This document shows, piece by piece, positions 25,099 to 32,394 of a stretch of DNA of 37,839 nt (positions within the stretch are counted from its first letter, which is position 1; the number at the start of each line of letters is the position of its first letter). The stretch is taken from NCBI GenBank assembly GCA_900543055.1, contig UQQI01000010.1, forward strand, positions 1-37,839. The letters are read 5' to 3'. The DNA is from an uncultured Mollicutes bacterium. GTDB taxonomy: Bacteria > Bacillota_I > Bacilli_A > RF39 > UBA660. The notes under the pieces are model-generated. The model had not been told where the DNA came from. It worked only from the letters and a program-made list of their open reading frames with translations, and did not search any database. A program made the position numbers and the translations under genes.

Positions 25099-27027
25099 TT
25101 ACTTCTTTATCAATTCCATTCTGATAGGTTTACTCGGTATATCTTTTAACTCTCTAGAGTAGTCCACATAAGTATTACTATCATCAGGAATGTAATTGAA
25201 TAATTTGTTTAACTCATCTGCGTCTTTCGTAACTACAATATTTTCTTCTTTGATATATATAATTCCAAATCTATATTCTTCCATTTTAACATCTGGATCT
25301 ATTTTATAATAATCTTCTAATGGGAACACTCTAACAATAGCAGAATTATCTTCTAAAAAGTTGAAGTAGAATACTTGGTCTTTAACATAGTAGATTGCTT
25401 CAGTATAAGAAACATTATAATAGTTTTTTAATCTCATAATTATTTCTCCAACTTCTTCTTCAGGTAAGTATTCACTAAATCTTATTTGTCCTATTAGATT
25501 ACCAAATATACAATCTTGTTTTCTATCTATATAACCATTCTTAAATAATTCATTACATGGGTTAGCAATTGATTCTCTAAAATTAACACACTTAACAAAA
25601 CATTCACTACCAACTAATTCAAGTTCTACATTATCTACATAATTCATAATTAAATCAGATTTTTCTTCACGAGTTCTTTTCTTCCATGGTTTCATTTGTC
25701 TATCATATTCTTCAGGATGAATTCCTTTATTTATAAATGCAATATCACGAGCAACTAAAATATCTTTAGCAGAGTAAGTAAATGTATCACATTTATCAGC
25801 AGTATTAATTTTATCTTGTAGCATTTCTATAGTATCTTCAATTTGTTTTGCTTTTTCTTTATAATCATCTAAACTAAATGCACCATCTACATAAGCAAGT
25901 TTAGCTCTTTCTAATCTTGCTTTTTGTGTTTCAATTTCTTTAGTAATGTTTTCTCTAGGTTCGTCAAAGTTTTTGATTATCATAGGAACAAAGAATTGAT
26001 TAACAATAGAATCATATTCAGTTAGTTCATCAACAAAAGTTTTAAAGTGTTCCTCAACATCTTTTTCTTTAACTGTTAATTTGCAATCACGACAATAATA
26101 GTAAAAGTATTCATGACCTTTTTTCTTTGAAGCTTTACCACCTAGAATCTTTCCACATTTAGGACATAGTAATTTTTGTAAGAAGATATAAGTTAAAGTT
26201 CTTGAATAAGCACGAGAGTTATTCTTCTTTTGAAATTGGCATTCTTCCCACATTTCTTTACTAACTAATGGCTCTACTACATTAGGGTAGTAAGTAGGAT
26301 GTTTAGTTCTTTTTCCATGAACGAAATCTCCTTTATATATTTCATTTTCAATAATATGAAGGATTGTATTATCTCTCCAATTATCTTTTCCTAGAACTTT
26401 TTCTTTCTTAAATAGATTAGCAATTTTTTGATATGATAAACCATTATGATATAAATCAAATATTCTAATAACAACATCTTTTGTTGATTCATCAATTACT
26501 AATTTTTTATCTTCATGCTTATAACCAAGTGGGGCTTTATGTGGAATGTGTCCCTGTTTAATTGCACCAGCTAAACCAACTTTAGTTCTTTCGCTTGTTC
26601 TTTCAATTTCATTTTGAGATACACTCATCATAATACGAGATACCATTCTACCATTTGAAGTAGTTGTATTAATATCATCATTTACTAAATCTAAATAAGC
26701 ATTATTTTCTTCTAGAAAAGTTATAATGTTTTCCCAATCAAAAATACTTCTTGTAATTCTATCTTGTTTTAATGCTAACATTGTATTTATTTTCTTGTTT
26801 TTAATATCTTCTTTTAATCTTTCAAATTCAGGTCTATAATTGCCTTTTTTGGCACTAATTCCTTCATCAGTATAATAATCTCCAATTTCATAACCTTTGG
26901 CTCTACAATAGTCTTCTAATCGTGTTTTTTGTTCTGGCAAACTAAATCCTTCACGAGCTTGATCTTCGGTACTAACTCTCATATAAAGACCCGCTACTTT
27001 TTTAACTTCTTTATCAGATAATTCCAT
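25099..27027 (-). CDS. Large serine recombinase (TnpX/CcrAB-like integrase)
   Basis: 642 residues. The resolvase domain begins VAGLYMRVSTEDQ with nucleophile S19, and has RLKEDIKNKKINTMLALKQDRITRS and the helix near 130-150 (MMSVSQNEIERTSERTKVG). A recombinase DNA-binding domain follows (about 165-265), then a zinc ribbon CPKCGK...CRDC near 288-313, a coiled coil near 345-400, and an unrecognised extension to 642. Such enzymes excise and insert whole elements at short att sites. AAGGAG lies 8 bases before the ATG. Seventeen bases upstream of the ATG lies a terminator hairpin, and its former promoter is now 2.3 kb away behind IS21. It ends 256 bases from the relaxase gene. Confidence 0.92.
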   Translation of the reverse strand: MELSDKEVKKVAGLYMRVSTEDQAREGFSLPEQKTRLEDYCRAKGYEIGDYYTDEGISAKKGNYRPEFERLKEDIKNKKINTMLALKQDRITRSIFDWENIITFLEENNAYLDLVNDDINTTTSNGRMVSRIMMSVSQNEIERTSERTKVGLAGAIKQGHIPHKAPLGYKHEDKKLVIDESTKDVVIRIFDLYHNGLSYQKIANLFKKEKVLGKDNWRDNTILHIIENEIYKGDFVHGKRTKHPTYYPNVVEPLVSKEMWEECQFQKKNNSRAYSRTLTYIFLQKLLCPKCGKILGGKASKKKGHEYFYYYCRDCKLTVKEKDVEEHFKTFVDELTEYDSIVNQFFVPMIIKNFDEPRENITKEIETQKARLERAKLAYVDGAFSLDDYKEKAKQIEDTIEMLQDKINTADKCDTFTYSAKDILVARDIAFINKGIHPEEYDRQMKPWKKRTREEKSDLIMNYVDNVELELVGSECFVKCVNFRESIANPCNELFKNGYIDRKQDCIFGNLIGQIRFSEYLPEEEVGEIIMRLKNYYNVSYTEAIYYVKDQVFYFNFLEDNSAIVRVFPLEDYYKIDPDVKMEEYRFGIIYIKEENIVVTKDADELNKLFNYIPDDSNTYVDYSRELKDIPSKPIRMELIKK

Positions 27028-27045
27028 AAACTCAACTCCTTTTAC

Positions 27046-27098
27046 AAAAAAAGAGGAGTCAAAAGTATCTAGTAAAGTCTAAATACTACTGACTCCTC
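27046..27098 (-). terminator. Terminator/attenuator in the recombinase leader
   Basis: Nine-bp stem GAGGAGTCA/TGACTCCTC (27053-27061 with 27090-27098), with an inner AGTAT/ATACT helix (27064-27068 with 27083-27087), followed on the minus strand by seven T. The ribosome-binding site of the recombinase begins six bases later. In the reconstructed sequence without IS21, a leader ORF runs through the 5' arm and stops (TAG, 27069-27071) in the loop. Confidence 0.8.
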
Positions 27099-27119
27099 AA
27101 TATAATTGATATTAATTAA
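27069..27119 (-). pseudogene. 3' part of the interrupted leader ORF
   Basis: Sixteen codons and a TAG, ending KLININYIEESVVFRLY-like once joined to the nine codons at 29267-29293. Counting one copy of the TTTTA duplication, the two parts join in frame to a 25-residue leader peptide. Codons GAG GAG TCA form the 5' arm of the recombinase terminator. Confidence 0.5.
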
Positions 27120-27124
27120 TTTTA
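27120..27124. repeat. Target-site duplication of IS21-family element, left copy
   Basis: TTTTA directly before the TG end of the element; the second copy is at 29267-29271. IS21 elements make short duplications of 4-8 bp. The AT-rich context lowers the weight of a 5-base match. Confidence 0.6.
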
Positions 27125-27184
27125 TGTTAAAGTCAATATAAAAATGTACAAAAAGTTGAAAATAAAAATGTACAAAAAATGTAA

Positions 27185-27955
27185 TCAATTATGCATAGGT
27201 TCAGGGACATCTGAATCTATTTTTAATTTATCTTTTAAACGATAAGAATTGCCATTTATATTTATAATATGTGAATGATGTAATAATCTATCTAATATGG
27301 CATTTGCCAAAGTTACATCATTAAATATCTCATGCCATTTACCAAATGGTTTGTTTGTTGTAATTATTGTTGAATGTTTTTCATATCGTTTATTTATTAA
27401 TTGGAATAACATATTTGCTCCATCTAAATCCATTGGTAAAAAACCAACTTCATCTATAATTAATACTTTATACCTAGCATAATGATTTAGTCTATTTATG
27501 AATCGATTTTCTGATTGTGCCTTTTTTAAATTAGCTATTAAATCATTACAATTTATAAAATATGTAGAATTTCTATTTTGAGCAGCTTCTATTCCTATTG
27601 AAGTAGCTAAATGTGTTTTTCCAACTCCTGGACTTCCTACAAAAATTATATTTTCATTATTTTCAATAAATCTTAAGTTTTTAAAATCTAATATTTGTTC
27701 CTTATTTAATGTTGGCTGAAATGAAAAATCAAAATCATCAAATGTTTTTAAAAACGGAAATCCTGCTGTCCTTACACAACCATAAATTGCTTTTTCATTT
27801 CTTAATTCTATTTCCAAATTTGTTAATTCATATAGTGATTCAACAACATCTTTCTTTTTATTATTTATTAAATCTACATATTGATCTAAATTTTGTTTTA
27901 TCTTTTCTAACTGTAAAACTTCTAAATTATTTATTAATTTAATGTAATTACTCAT
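27185..27955 (-). CDS. istB: IS21-family helper ATPase IstB
   Basis: 256 residues, a DnaC/DnaA-like AAA+ ATPase. Walker A is GSPGVGKT (107-114), Walker B VLIIDEVGFLP with D168 and E169, and sensor 1 STIITTNKPFGKW. IstB assembles on DNA and directs IstA to the target. It begins two bases after the istA stop, with GAGGT inside the end of istA, so the two are translationally coupled. Confidence 0.93.
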   Translation of the reverse strand: MSNYIKLINNLEVLQLEKIKQNLDQYVDLINNKKKDVVESLYELTNLEIELRNEKAIYGCVRTAGFPFLKTFDDFDFSFQPTLNKEQILDFKNLRFIENNENIIFVGSPGVGKTHLATSIGIEAAQNRNSTYFINCNDLIANLKKAQSENRFINRLNHYARYKVLIIDEVGFLPMDLDGANMLFQLINKRYEKHSTIITTNKPFGKWHEIFNDVTLANAILDRLLHHSHIININGNSYRLKDKLKIDSDVPEPMHN

Positions 27956-27957
27956 TT

Positions 27958-29166
27958 TTATACCTCACTTAATCTATTTATTAAATCTAAATTTTTTCTA
28001 GAAATATCTTCTATTTCATTTTGTGTTTTATGTTTTAAAATTGTCATTATTCCTTCTGTATAATGTTCATCTTTATAATTAATATATTGATTCGAAATGT
28101 TATGTATTGTTATTAAATCTTTGTTATAATATATATAAAGTTTATTATCTTCTTCTCTTAATGAGAGTGTATGATTAATAAACTTTATTGGTACAGAATA
28201 TTTAGAACCTTTATAATAAAATAATGATTCATTTGATACTTTTACCGTTATAGTATCATACAAATATGAATTTAATATTTTATTAGTTGGAAGTGGTTTT
28301 AGATATTCTTTTTCTTTTTGAAATAATAATATTGGTGATGTTCCAATTGTTTCATTTATTTGCTTATTAACTTCTAAATTTATTTTTTTAATTATTTTTA
28401 TTAATTCTTCTTCAGTCTCGAATTCACCATTATAAGGAATTAACCAACTCATAAATCTATTACATGATTCATCTTTCCCTTTTGTATAAGCATGTCTAGG
28501 CTTACATTTTTTTGGAATAAATCCTATATCTTTTGAGAATGATATAAAATCTTTATAGAATTCTTTTTTCTTTGTATCTACAATACTAGACATATTATCT
28601 GTAAGAGTTTCTTCTGGTAAACCTCCTATATATTGAAAAGTTTTTACTAAACATCTTTGAACATCTATCTTTGTTTTATATTTACTATATATAAACACAT
28701 GTAATCTACTAGCTCCTAATGTTGATGAGAATATATTAAATTTAAATATTTCTCCATGTTTGTTAAACATTTTTATATCTTCTTTCCAATCAAATTGCAG
28801 TTGCTTACCAAATTCAGTTTCATATCTTGGATGAAATTTATTATTTTGTTTATTTCTTTTAAAATCTTTTGAATATTTATAAAAGTTAGAATAATTACCA
28901 ATATTATCATCTTTATTTTTAAAATATTCATAAGTACCTTTTATTGTTGAACCGGGTAGTTCTAATTTTGTTTTAATTTCTTCTTTGTATTTATCTAATC
29001 GTGATTCTTTATTTCTTTTTACTGGTTTTCCTTCATATCCTTCATTATATTTTTTTATTGTTCTTCGGTCGCATTCGTGTAATCTAGCTAATTCAGAATA
29101 ATTAGGCTTTATATTTTCTGTTTTCATTATTAACAACTCCTGTTTTAATTTATTTACTTCTTTCAT
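27958..29166 (-). CDS. istA: IS21-family transposase IstA
   Basis: 402 residues. An N-terminal helix-turn-helix (NYSELARLHECDRRTIKKY) precedes an RNase H-like DDE core: QFDWKED near 124-130, TDNMSS near 188-193 and GKDESCNRF near 229-237 carry the three acidic residues. A C-terminal beta domain follows (YKGSKYSVP). An in-frame ATG at 29247 would add 27 residues but reads through the terminal repeats and has no ribosome-binding site; GGAGGT lies 5 bases before the ATG at 29166, which is chosen. IstA cuts and joins the IS ends with the help of IstB. Confidence 0.92.
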   Translation of the reverse strand: MKEVNKLKQELLIMKTENIKPNYSELARLHECDRRTIKKYNEGYEGKPVKRNKESRLDKYKEEIKTKLELPGSTIKGTYEYFKNKDDNIGNYSNFYKYSKDFKRNKQNNKFHPRYETEFGKQLQFDWKEDIKMFNKHGEIFKFNIFSSTLGASRLHVFIYSKYKTKIDVQRCLVKTFQYIGGLPEETLTDNMSSIVDTKKKEFYKDFISFSKDIGFIPKKCKPRHAYTKGKDESCNRFMSWLIPYNGEFETEEELIKIIKKINLEVNKQINETIGTSPILLFQKEKEYLKPLPTNKILNSYLYDTITVKVSNESLFYYKGSKYSVPIKFINHTLSLREEDNKLYIYYNKDLITIHNISNQYINYKDEHYTEGIMTILKHKTQNEIEDISRKNLDLINRLSEV

Positions 29167-29266
29167 GTTATACCTCCGAATTCTATTAAAAGTATAACAA
29201 AAAGAATGTACAAAATTGTGCATTTTTATATTACATTTTTTGTACATTCTTATATTATCATTAACA

Positions 29267-29293
29267 TTTTAATTGTTTGTGTTTATATTTCAT
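29267..29293 (-). pseudogene. 5' part of the recombinase leader ORF, interrupted by IS21
   Basis: ATG (29291-29293) with GGAGGT 6 bases upstream; codons read MKYKHKQLK and then run into the IS end, giving CysStop. Without the IS the frame continues in 27119-27069. Strong initiation signals on so short a frame, behind a strong promoter and before a terminator, point to a leader peptide. Confidence 0.55.
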
Positions 29294-29338
29294 AGATGTA
29301 CCTCCATTTCTAGAGCATACCTCTTTCATTGGTTATAT

Positions 29339-29366
29339 ATAATATCACTTTTGAAAATAATGTCAA
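29339..29366 (-). promoter_or_regulatory. Strong promoter of the recombinase leader
   Basis: Minus strand TTGACA (29361-29366), 16 bases, TATTAT (29339-29344) with TGA directly upstream of the -10. The -35 is perfect and the -10 matches five of six. Predicted start near 29332, about 40 bases before the leader ATG. It lies in the 119-base native strip left between the two insertion sequences. Confidence 0.7.
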
Positions 29367-29418
29367 TAGTTATAGATTTTTGATTGTGTATAATGGTTTG
29401 GGGGAATGCATACAAAAA

Positions 29419-29470
29419 GGAAGACCTTTGATAAAATGTAATTGTTGAAACACATTTAAGGAGGTCTTCC
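29419..29470 (+). promoter_or_regulatory. Hairpin masking the transposase ribosome-binding site
   Basis: GGAAGACC (29419-29426) pairs with GGTCTTCC (29463-29470), and inside it AAATGT pairs with ACATTT. The 3' arm includes the last two G of the Shine-Dalgarno AAGGAGG (29458-29464). Transcripts coming from outside would fold this way and keep the transposase from being translated, a usual safeguard in insertion sequences. Confidence 0.55.
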
Positions 29471-29473
29471 CAT

Positions 29474-30859
29474 ATGAACATTTTATCACAAAATTATAAT
29501 AATTTATTAAAAAAATTAATATTTGATGTATTTACTTCGAATTTAAAAGATAAACTTAATAGTTTAAATCCAAATGAAGATGTTTTTAACTATGTAAGTA
29601 TTCTCTCTAATTTAGATGAATCTTTATGTGTAATTGCTAAGGAATGTTTAGTTAATTTATTTGAAAGTCTAGATTACTATTATTCTATATCTAGAGAAAG
29701 AAAATCTAAATACGAAATCAAATCTCATCATCCAAGAACTATTCTAACTATCTTTGGTGAAATTACCTATAATCGTACTTTTTATAAATCTAAATTAACA
29801 GGTAAAAACTTTTGTTATGTTGATAGATATTTAGGTTTACATAAATACGATTACTTTGATCCATATTTAAAAGCTTTAGTAGTTGAATATGCTGCTAATA
29901 ACTCTTATCCTAAAACTGCTAAATATATTAATGAATTAATCGGTAATAGAATATCTATTGATGACAAATTTAAATATCTTTCTAGACAAACTATTAGAAA
30001 TATTATCATGTCAGCTAAATTTTCAAAAGTTAAATGTGAAACATCTTTAGATACACCATCAGAAATTCATATTATTGCTGATGAAAAATGGATTAATACT
30101 CAAAACAATGATAAACAACCTGTCATGGAAAAATCCATTGTTTTATTTGAATCAATTGATAATCATAAATTAATTAATAAACAAATATTTTCTTCATTAG
30201 ATCATTCATTCATAGATGATTGTTTAGATTATATTTATGATAAATATGACATTGATAAAATTAATACAATTTATTGTTTAGGTGATGGTGCTACTTGGAT
30301 AAAAAATCTTGCTTGGAATTTCTATTTTGATAAAAATACTAAAGTAATATCTGGACTAGATAAATTTCATTTTAAACAAGCACTTCATCACATATGCCAA
30401 GATAAAAATCTAGAAAATATTTTAACCGGATATGTTCTTAACAATAAAAAGAAGGATTTTAAATTATGTTGTGAATCATTAATTTATTCTTATCCTCATC
30501 GTAAAGATACTATAGAATCAAAAATGACTTATATTTTAAATAATTGGTTCAATATTAACTGTTTATATAAATATAATTTGAGTTGTCCTATGGAATCACA
30601 AATATCTCATAATATTGCAGATTTATTTACTGCTAGACCTAAAGCTTATTCAATTAAAACAATAAAACAATTAACCAAATTAAGAATGTTATATAAAAAT
30701 AATCAAAATATTAAAAAATTATATTTAAATAATTTTAATTCTAATGAAATTATTACAATAAATAAAGAAAAACTAAATTTTGATATCTTCGAAAGAAATA
30801 AACAATTTATTCCTTTATATGAAGGTAAATTATATCACCCAGTTCTTCAATATTTTTAA
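29474..30859 (+). CDS. ISLre2/UPF0236-family transposase
   Basis: 461 residues, open from an ATG with AAGGAGG 9 bases upstream. Family traits are the N-terminal helical part with Tyr-Tyr-Tyr-Ser-Ile-Ser-Arg-Glu-Arg, ILTIFGEITYNRTFYKSK, the strand IHIIADEKWI (an acidic residue of the presumed catalytic core near 197), YCLGDGATWIKN near 268-279 and GLDKFHFKQALHH near 294. These match the UPF0236 proteins that serve as transposases of ISLre2 elements. The C-terminus is shorter than I would expect only if a zinc-type tail is required; otherwise it appears complete. Confidence 0.82.
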   Translation: MNILSQNYNNLLKKLIFDVFTSNLKDKLNSLNPNEDVFNYVSILSNLDESLCVIAKECLVNLFESLDYYYSISRERKSKYEIKSHHPRTILTIFGEITYNRTFYKSKLTGKNFCYVDRYLGLHKYDYFDPYLKALVVEYAANNSYPKTAKYINELIGNRISIDDKFKYLSRQTIRNIIMSAKFSKVKCETSLDTPSEIHIIADEKWINTQNNDKQPVMEKSIVLFESIDNHKLINKQIFSSLDHSFIDDCLDYIYDKYDIDKINTIYCLGDGATWIKNLAWNFYFDKNTKVISGLDKFHFKQALHHICQDKNLENILTGYVLNNKKKDFKLCCESLIYSYPHRKDTIESKMTYILNNWFNINCLYKYNLSCPMESQISHNIADLFTARPKAYSIKTIKQLTKLRMLYKNNQNIKKLYLNNFNSNEIITINKEKLNFDIFERNKQFIPLYEGKLYHPVLQYF

Positions 30860-30997
30860 AATTACATTAATCAAATTTCTACTCTTTTATTAAAAATCCC
30901 CAAAACTCTTTACACTAACATAAAACATTTTATGTTAATTAAATATTCTAAAAAAAACCATAAAATAAAAAATTCTAAACGCACTTTCCTTATATAT

Positions 30998-31019
30998 AAA
31001 AAAGATGCATAAGCATCTT
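30998..31019 (-). terminator. Terminator of the ftsW operon, overlapping the last stop codon
   Basis: Perfect 7-bp stem AAGATGC/GCATCTT (31002-31008 with 31013-31019), 4-base loop, six T on the minus strand. The TAA at 31018-31020 is part of the 5' arm. Confidence 0.85.
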
Positions 31020-31359
31020 ATCTACATTCTAATAAATATTTAGTTATTGGCCATAATACTATATATAAGTTTAACATTGTACCTAATATAATATTAGAAA
31101 TTACTAGAGCCTTATTATAGTCATTTTTATCTTTTGGTAATTTTTTAATTGAAATTATTGATATTTCAATAATAGCAACTGATGTAATTATAAATAAAGA
31201 ATTTAATATTAAGTTAATTGTTGAATATGTACAATTTACTATATCACCATTAGAATACTCAAATATAGTATTATTAGTATAGGCAAAGAATAATAAACTA
31301 ATAATAATTAAAATTAAGAAAGTAATTAAATGTGTTAATGTTAATTTGTCATTTTTCAT
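31018..31359 (-). CDS. Small membrane protein, function unknown
   Basis: 113 residues with three to four hydrophobic segments (about 9-27, 47-70, 84-104) joined by short polar loops; KKLPKDKNDYNKA is the main cytoplasmic loop. No family recognised. GAGGAGG 8 bases before the ATG supports the start, which comes two bases after the previous gene's stop. It is the last gene of the ftsW operon. The general plan resembles the next gene upstream (several helices, Lys-rich loop before ALVISNIILG / TTSVVGMILG), so the two may be a pair. Confidence 0.7.
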   Translation of the reverse strand: MKNDKLTLTHLITFLILIIISLLFFAYTNNTIFEYSNGDIVNCTYSTINLILNSLFIITSVAIIEISIISIKKLPKDKNDYNKALVISNIILGTMLNLYIVLWPITKYLLECR

Positions 31360-31361
31360 AA

Positions 31362-31805
31362 TTAATTACCTCCTCTTTTGATATCATTAATAACATCATT
31401 ATTATTGTCACATGCTTTTACAGGATTATTATAGTAGTTAATTGAACCTGCAACTATATATGTAAATAATAATAAGATAAGTCCTAAAATCATTCCAACA
31501 ACTGATGTAGTTATTTTTTCTTGTTTTAAATTCTTAGTTACTTTTTCTTTATTTAAAACTAATCTAATAAATGCAACTATACTTAATATTATTAAAAATA
31601 TTGATATTATTACCATAATGTATGCTAAGAAATATGATATAAATCCTACTTTATTTTTACTTATAAAATACCAATAAAAATAAAATAAGATAATAAAAAT
31701 GTTTTCAATAGCAACTATTGGACCTATGAAATCACTTAATATGAAACTTCTTTTTTTTACTTTTTTTGGCTCGGTTTCCTTTTCTTCTTTTTTTTCTTTT
31801 CTCAC
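31362..31805 (-). CDS. Small membrane protein with basic N-terminus, function unknown
   Basis: 147 residues. A very charged N-terminus (MRKEKKEEKETEPKKVKKR) precedes four hydrophobic segments (about 24-50, 56-84, 100-120 being clearest). The C-terminal tail NPVKACDNNNDV is polar. No family recognised. The start codon is GTG at 31805 with GGGTGA 4 bases upstream; that site includes the TGA stop of the phospholipase-like gene, so translation is coupled. It lies in the operon after ftsW. Confidence 0.7.
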   Translation of the reverse strand: MRKEKKEEKETEPKKVKKRSFILSDFIGPIVAIENIFIILFYFYWYFISKNKVGFISYFLAYIMVIISIFLIILSIVAFIRLVLNKEKVTKNLKQEKITTSVVGMILGLILLLFTYIVAGSINYYNNPVKACDNNNDVINDIKRGGN

Positions 31806-31809
31806 ACTA

Positions 31810-32394
31810 TCACCCTTTTAAAATTTTTAATTCTTCTTCTACCCTTATATTTAAATTATCTATTATTTTTTGATTAAAGTAAATACTTTTATTTTCTTTT
31901 TCTAAATCTTTTGTAAACTTAATTTTCCATTTTCTTAATTTATCTTCTGTAATATTAGTTATTTCATAGTACTTATCTTCTTGGTTTAAAATATTAATAA
32001 TTTTTTTCTTATCTTTAAAACTATATTTATCCATATCGGACCACTTAATATACCAGTAATTTTTTTCATCATTTTCTTTTAATATTTCTTTTTTTATTTC
32101 TTCTTCAAAATATTCATCATAAGCAATATCTGTTAAAATATGAATAACATAACCTAACAAAAAATCTTCGTTGTGTTTTGTTTTATTTTCTAGATAAAAT
32201 TTTTTAAGTGATAATTTCCAACTATTAAGATTTTCACATCTCAAGTGAGATGTCCATCTTTCGTTTTTAGTTGCAAATTTTTCATAGTTTATTGCATCTG
32301 GTGCCATTAATCCTAAATAAAATTCATATGAATTTTTATTCAATTTAGACGATAAGTAATATCCTACTTCTTCATGAATTACTGTATTAGGCAT
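31810..32394 (-). CDS. Zinc-dependent phospholipase C-like protein
   Basis: 194 residues. The start MPNTVIHEEVGYYLS, the YEFYLGLMAPDAI segment, SHLRC and GYVIHILTDIAYDEYF place His and Asp as in the all-helical zinc phospholipase C/P1 nuclease fold (PF00882-type). Members hydrolyse phospholipids or act as metal-dependent hydrolases; many short cytoplasmic ones are uncharacterised. No signal peptide is present. GAGG 7 bases before the ATG; the ATG overlaps the end of ftsW by 8 bases, so the two are coupled. Confidence 0.72.
   Translation of the reverse strand: MPNTVIHEEVGYYLSSKLNKNSYEFYLGLMAPDAINYEKFATKNERWTSHLRCENLNSWKLSLKKFYLENKTKHNEDFLLGYVIHILTDIAYDEYFEEEIKKEILKENDEKNYWYIKWSDMDKYSFKDKKKIINILNQEDKYYEITNITEDKLRKWKIKFTKDLEKENKSIYFNQKIIDNLNIRVEEELKILKG

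Larger units (their letters stand above)
27125..29266 (-). mobile_element. IS21-family insertion sequence, apparently complete
   Basis: 2142 bp with TG...CA ends. The outer 30 bases are inverted matches (TGTTAA, AATATAA, AATGTACAAAAA shared), and further inner copies of ATGTACAAAA occur at both ends, the multiple terminal repeats known in IS21. Both genes, istA and istB, are open. The element is flanked by TTTTA and lies inside the leader region of the serine recombinase. Confidence 0.85.
18104..29385. mobile_element. Putative mobilizable (Tn4451-like) defence island
   Basis: A large serine recombinase and a MobV relaxase lie side by side on the minus strand with an oriT-like inverted repeat at the relaxase, the plan of Tn4451-type mobilizable elements (TnpX plus TnpZ). 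The cargo is a cytosine methyltransferase with an HpaII-like endonuclease, an ASCH protein and a KAP NTPase. Outer limits are not seen: no attachment-site direct repeats could be recognised, and two insertion sequences cover the right edge. The coordinates mark only the first and last bases that seem to belong. Confidence 0.5.
29386..30915 (+). mobile_element. ISLre2-family (UPF0236) insertion sequence
   Basis: 1530 bp holding one transposase gene. The left end GTGTATAATGGTTTGGGG (from 29386) and the inverted right end GTGTAAAGAGTTTTGGGG (from 30915 inwards) agree at most positions, giving imperfect terminal inverted repeats. No target duplication could be seen in the flanks. Confidence 0.7.

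Noticed and set aside
24974..25162. Possible small gene on the plus strand between relaxase and recombinase
   Set aside because: It overlaps the end of the recombinase gene, has no Shine-Dalgarno and no known similarity; the gap is better explained as a transfer origin region.
29167..29247. 27-residue N-terminal extension of IstA from an upstream ATG
   Set aside because: It would be coded by the terminal repeats of IS21 and lacks a ribosome-binding site, while a strong one fits the ATG at 29166.
27120..29271. CRISPR-like repeats (several copies of ATGTACAAAA)
   Set aside because: The copies lie only at the two ends of IS21, in inverted orientation and without regular spacers; they are transposase binding sites.
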